From assembly GCA_003451715.1 (NCBI GenBank), contig DMJN01000243.1, forward strand, positions 1-23,050: a stretch of 23,050 nt of DNA, given 5' to 3'. The position numbers and the translations under genes are program-made. Below the pieces are notes generated by a model, which was given only the letters and a program-made list of their open reading frames with translations, was not told the origin of the DNA and ran no database searches. The stretch comes from Gammaproteobacteria bacterium (lineage in GTDB: Bacteria > Pseudomonadota > Gammaproteobacteria > Pseudomonadales > Pseudohongiellaceae). This document shows positions 16,291 through 23,050 of the stretch, piece after piece (position 1 is the stretch's first letter; every line of letters starts with the position of its first letter).

Positions 16291-17805
16291 ATGCCCTGTC
16301 AGAATATTACTCGATGGTCTGCCGTCCTTTGCCTTCTCGGCTATGCTCCCTTTCTCGTGGCACAACAATCGCCCCAGGCATGCGAGACTCTTTCGGCACT
16401 GGATTTGGCGAATGTCGAAATAACCCTGACCGAAATAGTAGGGGCCGGGGAATTCGATGCAGCCCGCGGAAATTTTGGTTCATTGCCGGAATTTTGCCGG
16501 GTCGCCGCGACACTAACGCCGAGTAGCGATTCAGACATCAAGATGGAACTCTGGCTGCCTACCCGCGGCTGGAATGGCAAATACCTGGCGGTGGGCAATG
16601 GTGCGTTTACCGGCAACGTGCGGCACACAGCATTAAGCCTGGCCTTATCCCGTGGCTACGCCACCAGTTCCACCGATACCGGGCATCTCGGCAACACTGC
16701 TAGCTTCGGGCTTGGCCATCCTGAAAAAATCATCGACTTCGGATGGCGATCGGTACATGAGATGAATGTGGCTTCCAAGCAACTGATTGCCGCTTTCTAT
16801 GACGATGGTCTTCGGTATTCTTATTTTACCGGTTGTTCCGCCGGTGGCCGTCAGGCCATGAAGGAAGCGCAACGATTCCCCGATGACTTCGACGGCATCG
16901 TTGCCGGTGCGCCGGGAGCCGACTGGACCGGTAGAGCGGCAGCCTCGCTACGCATCGCCAAGTACCTGCAAGCCAATGAATCGGCACGGCTTTCCGCCGC
17001 AGACAGAGAACTGGTTTATGCAGCAGCGGTAGCGTCCTGTGATGCCGACGATGGCGTCGTGGATGGACTTATCGGTAAACCGGCGCAGTGTGATTTCGAT
17101 CCCTCGGTGTTGCAATGTGGCAGTGGCTCGTCCGCCTCCTGCCTGACGTCGGAACAGGTGAACACCGTAAAGATGATCTATTCTTCTCCGGTCAACCCTG
17201 CAACTGGTCGTGCCATTACCGGCTTACTGCCAGGCAGTGAAATGGGTTGGACCGATCTGGGCTGGACCAATTCAGCCCGAGCCACCGGTCTGGATCAGTA
17301 CCGCTACCTGGTGTACGGTGATGAAGAATGGACGATCGATAGATTCAATTTCAATAGCGATATCTCCAGGGCGGAGCAGGCCGACAGCGACACGCTTAAT
17401 GCGTTAGATCCTGACCTCAGCAAATTCTTCGACAATGGTGGGAAGTTGATTTCCTATCACGGCTGGAGCGACCCGCAGATCTCACCGGCCAATGCCACCC
17501 AGTATTACCAGAGTGTGGTGGATACATTTGGCAGCAGGGACGTCATCCACGATTCCTATCGATTGTTCATGGCACCGGGTATGGGGCACTGTGCCGGAGG
17601 TCCCGGTCCCAACAGCTTCGATTCTCTATCGGCACTCGAGAGCTGGGTAGAACAGGGCACTGCTCCCGACAGCATCACGGCGGTGCATCGTACCAACGGT
17701 GAAGTGGATCGCAGTAGGCCGCTCTGTCCGTTTCCTGAAGTGGCTGTCTACGATGGATCAGGCAGTATCGATGTCGCCGAGAATTTCATGTGCCGGGCAC
17801 CTTGA
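16291..17805 (+). CDS. Secreted tannase / feruloyl esterase family hydrolase
   Basis: From the ATG at 16291 (GGAGG seven bases upstream) the protein has 504 residues and a signal peptide (about 1-24, ending LVA-QQ). An in-frame start at 16165 would add 42 residues and hide the signal peptide. The tannase-family CS-D-HC arrangement is complete: Cys182-Ser183 (TGCSAGGRQAM), Asp394 (YHGWSDPQ) and His433-Cys434 (GMGHCAGGPG), where the two cysteines bridge the catalytic Ser and His. A lid-like insertion with additional cysteines (about 250-285) contains 'DADDGVVDG', the usual calcium-binding loop. The family hydrolyses esters of aromatic acids such as ferulate, gallate or MHET; the substrate cannot be assigned. 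It probably acts in the periplasm or outside. Confidence 0.88.
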   Translation: MPCQNITRWSAVLCLLGYAPFLVAQQSPQACETLSALDLANVEITLTEIVGAGEFDAARGNFGSLPEFCRVAATLTPSSDSDIKMELWLPTRGWNGKYLAVGNGAFTGNVRHTALSLALSRGYATSSTDTGHLGNTASFGLGHPEKIIDFGWRSVHEMNVASKQLIAAFYDDGLRYSYFTGCSAGGRQAMKEAQRFPDDFDGIVAGAPGADWTGRAAASLRIAKYLQANESARLSAADRELVYAAAVASCDADDGVVDGLIGKPAQCDFDPSVLQCGSGSSASCLTSEQVNTVKMIYSSPVNPATGRAITGLLPGSEMGWTDLGWTNSARATGLDQYRYLVYGDEEWTIDRFNFNSDISRAEQADSDTLNALDPDLSKFFDNGGKLISYHGWSDPQISPANATQYYQSVVDTFGSRDVIHDSYRLFMAPGMGHCAGGPGPNSFDSLSALESWVEQGTAPDSITAVHRTNGEVDRSRPLCPFPEVAVYDGSGSIDVAENFMCRAP

Positions 17806-17913
17806 GTTATCGCTTGATCCTGGTCAATTCTATTGGGTGCTTAGTCTGATAAATATAAGTAAGGAGAACCTAATTTAAGGGAACAGTGACCTTTTTTTGA
17901 GCTGCGATCTCGA

Positions 17914-19635
17914 ATGAACAGGATCAGACTACTGAGAGGATTGCTCATTTTAATGTGCAGTCTTTCCTTCGCCCGAACGGCACTGGCTGTGCCTTCCTCG
18001 CCGACCAATTTTTCTGGTTCGGTTGATAATTCAACCGTAAGTTTTCAATGGAATTCGGTCGGCGGAGCCACCGGCTACAAGGTGTATTACAGTTTTTCTG
18101 CTGGTAACTACCTGGGTGCCGTAGACAACGGCAACAACACCTCGATTGTTGCCGCTGACGTGCCAGATGGCACCTATTATCTGGCGGTCGCTGCCTATGA
18201 CAACAGCGGTGACAGCGGATTATCCAATGAGATTTCCATTACCGTTGCCTTCGCACTGGCTTCTCCGACAAATTTTACGGCTGATATCACTGACTATGTG
18301 GTTGCATTAAATTGGGACCTGGTGAGTGGTGCCACCAATTACAATTTGCACTATGGATTTTCGGCTGGCAATTACATCGGCTTCGTTCCATTGGGCAATG
18401 TTGACTCACAGGTAATTGCGGATGTACCGGAAGGATCATATTTCCTGGCACTCGTAGCCGACAGTGGTGAGTATCAAAGTAATTACTCCAACTCTGTTCT
18501 GATCGAAGTACCGCAGATCACTCTGTCGACAGCAGTAGCGATAGATTACACCACTGAAAACACTCTGAGCCCTTTCGATATCCTCACCATTTTCGGTAGT
18601 GGTTTTACTCCAGGGCACTCGGCAATTTCAGTACAATTCCTATCTGAAGATGGGAAGATAAATCTCATTGTTCCGGCAATATTTGCTTCGAGTACCCGAA
18701 TTGAGGTGGCGGTTCCCCCGCTGGTGGATTCAGAGACAGGCGTGTTTGTAGCCAGCGAAGTAAATCTTCAGCTTATCCAGGCTTCTGAGACGCAGAATTT
18801 GCAGTCCGATCTTTTTGCTTCGATTTACGTGTTGGAGCCACCGGAGGCGAACAGTCAATTACCGGTGGGAGGCGTATTATTTACTTATGCATTAGCGGGC
18901 ATTGATAGTTTGAACAGTGCGGCATCCCTGTCAACCGCCGCCTATCAATCGGCATTGGCGGAGGCTATTGATGAGCTTGAAGATCTGATTGTTGAGCTCA
19001 CTGCCATGATGAGCGGCAATCAAACCACTATAAATATGGCAACAACTGACGGACAGTCTATCTCCTTGTCTCAATCTGATGTACAGATGATGGATCGATT
19101 GTTAAATGCCTATTCAGAACAAATCTCGACATCCCTTGCCGATGTATCCTCGATAATTCATGACGGCATGTATGCAGCCCGAGTGAGCTTCGCTTCGTCA
19201 TCTCCTCGCTGCCAGGCTGGTACGGATTCGACTTTTAGTGGCGGACTGGCGGATTTTGCACAGTCGTACTGCAACCATCGAACCGAGCTCAAGAATGAAT
19301 CCAGCAAGATTCGACAGGACATGCCTGAATACGCGAAGGTTGCTTATGGAGGAATATTGGCAGTTTCGAGTTGGGCTGTAACCGGGGCACTCGGCACGCT
19401 CACCGGCGCCGGCCATCTTGGCAAGCTTGGAATTTCACTCTTGTGGTCTTGGGGCACCGATCTTGCCCAGGGCACGCAGCCGACTCCCACGAAATCTGCA
19501 GAAAATGTTGCGAAATCGGCGGCCGACGGGCTACTGGGAGCCCCGGTATTAGCCATGGCGCAACCGTTCGTAGACCTGGCCAGGATCGCCAATGACAATT
19601 CCAGCTCGTATACCGATTCCGGTCAGGAACCCTAG
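17914..19635 (+). CDS. Secreted FN3 / IPT-domain protein, probably truncated by an in-frame TAG
   Basis: The 573-residue product has a signal peptide (about 1-25, ending ALA-VP). Two tandem fibronectin-III-like domains follow (about 27-112 and 117-199), each carrying the matching segment FSAGNY[LI]G and a [DE]GXYXLA turn. An IPT/TIG-like domain (about 203-312, with 'LTIFGSGFTPGHSAISV') comes next. Then there is a helical stretch (about 335-420), a pair of cysteines, and a Gly/Ala-rich hydrophobic segment (about 475-510) that could touch a membrane. It is probably a cell-surface adhesion or scaffold protein. The ribosome binding site before the ATG is weak. The TAG at 19633 is followed by 148 further open codons in the same frame, so the native protein probably had about 722 residues. 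Confidence 0.75.
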   Translation: MNRIRLLRGLLILMCSLSFARTALAVPSSPTNFSGSVDNSTVSFQWNSVGGATGYKVYYSFSAGNYLGAVDNGNNTSIVAADVPDGTYYLAVAAYDNSGDSGLSNEISITVAFALASPTNFTADITDYVVALNWDLVSGATNYNLHYGFSAGNYIGFVPLGNVDSQVIADVPEGSYFLALVADSGEYQSNYSNSVLIEVPQITLSTAVAIDYTTENTLSPFDILTIFGSGFTPGHSAISVQFLSEDGKINLIVPAIFASSTRIEVAVPPLVDSETGVFVASEVNLQLIQASETQNLQSDLFASIYVLEPPEANSQLPVGGVLFTYALAGIDSLNSAASLSTAAYQSALAEAIDELEDLIVELTAMMSGNQTTINMATTDGQSISLSQSDVQMMDRLLNAYSEQISTSLADVSSIIHDGMYAARVSFASSSPRCQAGTDSTFSGGLADFAQSYCNHRTELKNESSKIRQDMPEYAKVAYGGILAVSSWAVTGALGTLTGAGHLGKLGISLLWSWGTDLAQGTQPTPTKSAENVAKSAADGLLGAPVLAMAQPFVDLARIANDNSSSYTDSGQEP

Positions 19636-20082
19636 GGTGGAGTTATACAAAGAAACACCACAACATCCACCGACGAGTCAGTCACTTCATTAAATCTGAT
19701 CCGGGTTGCTGATGATTTTGTGAGTGTTGCCGGCAGTTTTGACGTGAACCATGACGGGCAGGGTGGTTCAGGTAGTGAAGAACCTACTCTGATTGTCTCT
19801 TCCGCCAGTTGCACGGTAGGAGAGCGGTTCAGCTTTGGAACAATCATGTACGATCTGATTCAGGCTTCGGGCACTGCTACTGGTCCCGAAGGATCGTTGC
19901 TGAATTTTGCCGAATGCGATTCATGGACAGACTGCCAGAGAGAAGCAGGAGAGCCAGCCAGTACTGGCTGGACATATGAGTCGACCACCTATGTCGCCAC
20001 GCCTCAAACATTCAGCATCACCCTGACCGGAGCCGGATTCAGTTTGTACGAAAGCGAAGTACTGACTTGTCCCACGATTTAG
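19636..20082 (+). pseudogene. In-frame C-terminal continuation of the FN3/IPT protein
   Basis: Directly after the TAG at 19633 the same frame stays open for 148 codons to a TAG at 20080. Its residues look like protein from the first codon (GGVIQRNTTTST, then LNLIRVADDFVSVAGSF), upstream of any usable start. It contains four cysteines ('SSASCTV', 'FAECDSWTDCQ', 'VLTCPTI') and a beta-rich composition suited to a secreted domain. A separate gene from the GTG at 19720 is the alternative, but no ribosome binding site or signal peptide supports it. Confidence 0.55.
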
Positions 20083-20193
20083 CTTATTGCCCGGCAGTAC
20101 CGATCAGGCGTGACGTGTAGGCAGGGAAGAAAAGTATCCTGCAATTCAAACAGATAAGTACACGCCGGAATTCTCAATCTGAACTGGACCAGT

Positions 20194-20217
20194 TGAGCAT
20201 CTACTTGCCGCTGCTCA
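20194..20217 (+). terminator. Weak hairpin, candidate terminator
   Basis: TGAGCA and TGCTCA pair around a 12-base loop, followed by GTCATTTTTC. It lies about 110 bases after the FN3/IPT reading frame and before the CoA-transferase. The six-base stem and large loop make this a weak candidate. Confidence 0.25.
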
Positions 20218-20319
20218 GTCATTTTTCATTTCCCTAAAGAAATTTGATGCACTTACCGTCCTATTTATCTTATTCTCCTGCGGGACTGGTGCCAGGCTAT
20301 TCGTTGGAAACCAGCTGTT

Positions 20320-20333
20320 TGTAATCGATTACA
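20320..20333. promoter_or_regulatory. LacI-type palindromic operator candidate
   Basis: TGTAATCGATTACA is a perfect 14-base palindrome with the central CG step and flanking A/T bases common in LacI-family operators (general form AANCGNTT). It ends 12 bases before the CoA-transferase ATG and touches its AGGA ribosome binding site, so a bound protein would block transcription. The regulator is not in the window. Confidence 0.45.
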
Positions 20334-20345
20334 GGAATATTACTG

Positions 20346-21530
20346 ATGTTTGCCATTCTGAACGAAATCCGCGTACTGGATTTAACCTCGGTCGTGTTGG
20401 GTCCCTATGCAACACTAATGCTTGGGGACTTCGGCGCCGAAGTCATCAAAATAGAAAATCTTGAAGGAGACATGTTTCGGGCCGTACGTCCGGGTCGGTC
20501 CGATCAGATGGGCGCAGGATTCATAAACTGCAATCGCAACAAAGAGTCGCTGGTTCTGAACCTGAAGAGCGAAGCAGGCATAGAGCTGTTCTATCGCCTG
20601 GTAGAGACGGCTGATGTCGTTGTCCACAATATGCGAACCCACACGGCTGAGAAACTCGGCATTGGCTATGAGGATTGCAAAGCCAGGAAGCCGGATATTG
20701 TCTTCTGTAATGCGCAGGGATTCGGAGAGGATGGTCCGCTGGCCGATGTTCCCGCCTACGACGACATCATCCAGGCTGCCTCCGGTCTCGCCTATTTAAA
20801 TGCTGACAGCGAGGGCCGCCCGCGCTATCTGCCAACTATCGTCGCCGACAAGGTTGCCGGCCTGCAACTCACCATCGCGGTACTCGGTGGTTTAATGCAC
20901 AAACAGAGGACGGGCAAGGGCTGTGCTATCGAGGCGCCGATGTTCGAGGGGCTGGTGTCATTTCTTATGGCGGAACAAATGGCGGGTCAGAGTTTCGTGC
21001 CCAGCATGGGTGGAACAGGTTACGAGCGCTTGAATGCCTCCTATCGAAACCCTCACCCAACTGCCGATGGCTTCATCGCGCTTTTGCCCTATAGCAAGCA
21101 AAACTGGATCGACTTTTTTCATCTGGTGGGACGCCCCGAGCTGGCAGAGTTGGAGATTGTCACCGATGCGGTCAAGCGCAGTGAGAATATCAACCAGCTG
21201 TATGCGATGATCAATGAAATCTCACCAGAGAAAACCACCGATGAGTGGTGTGAATTGCTCAGGGATGCCAATATCCCCCACACCCGTGTCAATCATCTGG
21301 ATGAGTTAATTGATAACGAACATCTAAATGCAGTGGGACTCTTCGAATCTTATGAGCATCCCAGTGAAGGATCGATGCTTGGTGTGCGATCGCCCTATGT
21401 AACGCAGGGCATCGAAGAGGTCGAGGACAAGCCTGCGCAGCTATTGGGTGAAGCGAATGCGAAGATTCTGCAGGAGCTGGGATTGAATGAGCAGGACATG
21501 CAACAGCTGCTTGCCGAAGGCGTAATTTAG
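20346..21530 (+). CDS. CaiB/BaiF-type (class III) CoA-transferase
   Basis: The 394-residue protein is full length for class III CoA-transferases, which move CoA between carboxylic acids through an aspartyl-CoA intermediate. The N-terminal 'IRVLDLTSVVLGPYATLMLGDFGAEVIKIE' region is diagnostic. The candidate catalytic aspartate is Asp168 in 'PTIVADKVAGLQ', aligned with Asp169 of formyl-CoA transferase. Further matches are 'AYDDIIQAASGLA' before it and 'HKQRTGKGCAIEAPMFEG' after it. The ATG has AGGA nine bases upstream. The substrate could be carnitine, a bile acid, succinate or another acid and cannot be chosen from sequence. It is followed 43 bases later by a DUF1801 gene and is preceded by a likely operator. 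Confidence 0.9.
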   Translation: MFAILNEIRVLDLTSVVLGPYATLMLGDFGAEVIKIENLEGDMFRAVRPGRSDQMGAGFINCNRNKESLVLNLKSEAGIELFYRLVETADVVVHNMRTHTAEKLGIGYEDCKARKPDIVFCNAQGFGEDGPLADVPAYDDIIQAASGLAYLNADSEGRPRYLPTIVADKVAGLQLTIAVLGGLMHKQRTGKGCAIEAPMFEGLVSFLMAEQMAGQSFVPSMGGTGYERLNASYRNPHPTADGFIALLPYSKQNWIDFFHLVGRPELAELEIVTDAVKRSENINQLYAMINEISPEKTTDEWCELLRDANIPHTRVNHLDELIDNEHLNAVGLFESYEHPSEGSMLGVRSPYVTQGIEEVEDKPAQLLGEANAKILQELGLNEQDMQQLLAEGVI

Positions 21531-21573
21531 ATCACCGGGACCGTACCTAATCCCCGCCTTCAATGAGAGACTC

Positions 21574-21984
21574 ATGACTTCAGTAAAGAAATTCATCGCA
21601 GCAGTGGAAAACGACACAAGGCGCAATGATGCGCTTGCTCTCGTGCCTATTATGGAAGAAGCATCCGGATATAAGGCGGAGCTTCGTAACAAGGCTATCT
21701 GTTTTGGGCATTACCACTACAAGTATGAGAGTGGCCGGGAAGGCGGCTCTGCAGTAACAGGCTTCGTTCCTCGCAAACAGAGCCTGGTAGTGTACATCAT
21801 GCCCGGTTTCTCCAAATACCAGCATCTGTTGAAAGATCTGGGCAAATTTAAAACCGGCAGTTCCTGCCTCTATATCAACAAGCTTGACGATATTGACCTG
21901 AAGGTTTTAAAAAGGCTGGTGAAAGCATCGGTTAAGGATATGCAAAAGAAGTATGTGTGCACCACCAAGCTGCATAAAGCATGA
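21574..21984 (+). CDS. DUF1801 (YdhG-like) protein
   Basis: The 136-residue protein has the DUF1801 signature: 'GFVPRKQSLVVYIMPGF' with 'YQHLLKDLGKFKTGSSCLYI', then 'NKLDDIDLKVLKRLVKASV'. The fold is a small alpha/beta domain found in stand-alone proteins such as YdhG; no biochemical role is firmly known. No signal peptide or membrane span is seen. GAGAG before the ATG may serve as ribosome binding site. Its TGA overlaps the ATG of the next frame (ATGA at 21981-21984), which indicates translational coupling with the damaged small gene that follows. Confidence 0.85.
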   Translation: MTSVKKFIAAVENDTRRNDALALVPIMEEASGYKAELRNKAICFGHYHYKYESGREGGSAVTGFVPRKQSLVVYIMPGFSKYQHLLKDLGKFKTGSSCLYINKLDDIDLKVLKRLVKASVKDMQKKYVCTTKLHKA

Positions 21985-22220
21985 ATGAATCTTTGACCAC
22001 ATGAAACCGCCGATGTAATCCTCACTGTGGGAGGCCAACTCGATTCTACTCCCTGGTTACACTGGCAAATTATTATCCCGGGGTCACAGAAGCAGTGCTG
22101 CCAGCAGTATTTCTGGATTCTATCCCTAAGCTGGGTGTTACCCTTATTCCAACATTTGTGGGGGGAGTGCTTGTCACCGAGATCTATTTGTGGCATTCCT
22201 ACAGGCAGACACAAACATGA
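21981..22220 (+). pseudogene. Small membrane-protein gene broken by two compensating frameshifts
   Basis: The ATG at 21981 overlaps the DUF1801 stop (ATGA), and the TGA at 22218 overlaps the next ATG (ATGA). Start and stop are in the same frame, 80 codons apart. That frame hits a TGA at 22002. Skipping one base near 22001 gives 'ETADVILTVGGQL', and returning to the first frame near 22035 gives 'RFYSLVTLANYYPGV', which runs cleanly to the end (KLGVTLIPTFVGGVLVTEIY). The inferred 79-residue protein has hydrophobic segments and would be membrane-bound. I recognise no family. The paired lesions suggest sequence error or decay; a programmed event is unlikely. Confidence 0.5.
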
Positions 22221-23050
22221 ATAAGAGAACAGAGATGACTATTCCAGATCGAAAAAACCGACTACTAGCAAAGTTCACTTTCTTTTTGATTTTGGCCCTT
22301 GGCCTGTCCTTGCAGGGCCAGGCTCAGGTACTGGATGGACCCGATCCGTATCAGATGGAAGACGTTCCGGATCTCGGTTTTAGAGCAGTGGAGCACGGCC
22401 TGGATATTCCGGCCGACCTGGAGATGGGTGCTCCATCGAGTGTTGTCTGGACCAGAGAGAATCATCTGGTGGTGTTTAACCGTGGCCCCAATCCACTGAT
22501 GGAATTCGATGCCGAGGGTGACTTTATCCGCTCCTGGGGACAGGGAGACTACCTCAGGCCTCATGGCATGCGCCTCGATCCGGAGGGCAACATCTGGACC
22601 ACCGATGTGAACGGCCATACCGTGAGAAAGATGAATCTGGCCGGTGAGGTATTATTGACTCTCGGGCAACATCGACAGCCCGGCGAACCCGAACAGGGCC
22701 TGTTAAACGAACCCACCGATCTGACCATCAATGCAGCGGGTGAGGTGTTTATCCTGGTGGGGCACGGTCGCGGCACGCCGCAGTTATTGAAATTCGATGG
22801 TGACGGCAGCTTCCTCAAGAAGTGGGGCAGCCCCGGCACCGGTCCCGGTCAATTCGACACGCCCCACTCCATCGTGGTTAATCCGGAAGGCCTGATCTAT
22901 GTGGCCGATCGCCAGAATCGGAGAATTCAGATCTTCGATGATGAAGGCGCTTATATCGAAGAATGGGCTTACAAGGGCCTGCCCTGTGGCTTGCATTTCA
23001 CCGACGATAACCAGCTCTGGATGGTGAGTGGCTTTGCCGGCGAAATCCTC
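22217..23050 (+). CDS. Secreted peptidyl-alpha-hydroxyglycine lyase (PAL)-like NHL propeller (partial, 3' end cut)
   Basis: 278 codons are visible. The N-terminus carries basic residues and a hydrophobic signal sequence (about 18-36, ending GQA-QV). A second ATG at 22235 is possible. The body consists of NHL-type propeller blades. It resembles the lyase half of peptidylglycine amidating enzymes: 'RPHGMRLDPEGNIWTTDV' carries His116 and 'TPHSIVVNPEGLIYVADRQNRRIQIF' carries His217, matching two of the three zinc histidines of PAL; the third would lie beyond the window. The blade between them has 'VGHGRGTPQ' where PAL usually has 'DGYGNSR', so activity may differ. Many bacterial homologues are uncharacterised periplasmic propellers. 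The start overlaps the damaged small gene, suggesting an operon with DUF1801. Confidence 0.75.
   Translation, partial: MNKRTEMTIPDRKNRLLAKFTFFLILALGLSLQGQAQVLDGPDPYQMEDVPDLGFRAVEHGLDIPADLEMGAPSSVVWTRENHLVVFNRGPNPLMEFDAEGDFIRSWGQGDYLRPHGMRLDPEGNIWTTDVNGHTVRKMNLAGEVLLTLGQHRQPGEPEQGLLNEPTDLTINAAGEVFILVGHGRGTPQLLKFDGDGSFLKKWGSPGTGPGQFDTPHSIVVNPEGLIYVADRQNRRIQIFDDEGAYIEEWAYKGLPCGLHFTDDNQLWMVSGFAGEIL

Noticed and set aside
17861..17878. AAGGAG followed shortly by ATTTAA, a ribosome binding site without a gene
   Set aside because: The possible ATT start is followed at once by a stop codon, and it is too far from the ATG at 17914 to serve the FN3 gene. Probably chance or a remnant.
22002..22004. TGA at codon 8 of the small membrane-protein frame as selenocysteine
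   Set aside because: The residues directly after the TGA are not protein-like, while a one-base shift gives a coherent segment. Frameshifts explain the data better.
22027..22224. 65-codon plus-strand frame starting at a GTG
   Set aside because: Its composition (Cys-, Trp- and Gln-rich) is unlike a natural protein, and it overlaps the more convincing frame joined to both neighbours by ATGA overlaps.

Overview
The window looks like chromosomal DNA from an uncultured, probably marine, gammaproteobacterium. This is inference. It rests on roughly balanced base composition, ordinary Shine-Dalgarno starts, a TonB-dependent receptor of the 'EEVVITARRREE' type, a type IV prepilin, a CaiB/BaiF CoA-transferase, and several secreted hydrolases and propeller proteins. 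I see no rRNA, tRNA, insertion sequence, CRISPR array or phage block.

Layout. 1-4892 (mostly minus): the start of a secreted c-type cytochrome fused to a copper type II monooxygenase-like region (cut by the window edge), a small anchored protein, a short GT-A-like glycosyltransferase, and a secreted S9 serine peptidase. 5017-9487 (plus): a DUF1330 protein, a stand-alone TrpB2 tryptophan synthase beta chain, and a TonB-dependent receptor interrupted by one in-frame TAG. 9745-12936 (plus): a lysine 2,3-aminomutase-family radical SAM protein, then a likely operon of a redoxin, a secreted protein of unknown function and a four-helix membrane protein. 13132-16207 (mixed): a YcaQ/AlkX-like winged-helix protein with one in-frame TGA, a prepilin, a gamma-glutamylcyclotransferase-like protein, a DUF454 membrane protein and a possible 45-residue membrane protein. 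16291-23050 (plus): a tannase/feruloyl-esterase-family enzyme, a secreted FN3/IPT protein interrupted by one TAG, a CoA-transferase behind a LacI-type palindrome, a DUF1801 protein, a damaged small membrane-protein gene, and the start of a peptidyl-alpha-hydroxyglycine lyase-like propeller.

The main discovery is the redoxin at 11039-11533. An in-frame TGA replaces the first Cys of its W-C-P-Y-C active site, and a compact GC hairpin follows immediately, as expected of a bacterial SECIS. It is best read as a selenocysteine-containing redoxin. A normal gene caller would start it after the active site and lose the catalytic residue.

A second pattern qualifies this. Three other genes carry a single in-frame stop (TAG at 8660, TGA at 13327, TAG at 19633), and one small gene carries two compensating frameshifts. 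These stops do not fall on catalytic cysteines, and TAG is also the normal terminator of many genes here. They therefore look like gene decay or sequence error rather than a changed code. Whether the genome encodes selA, selB, selC and selD is the decisive test for the redoxin.
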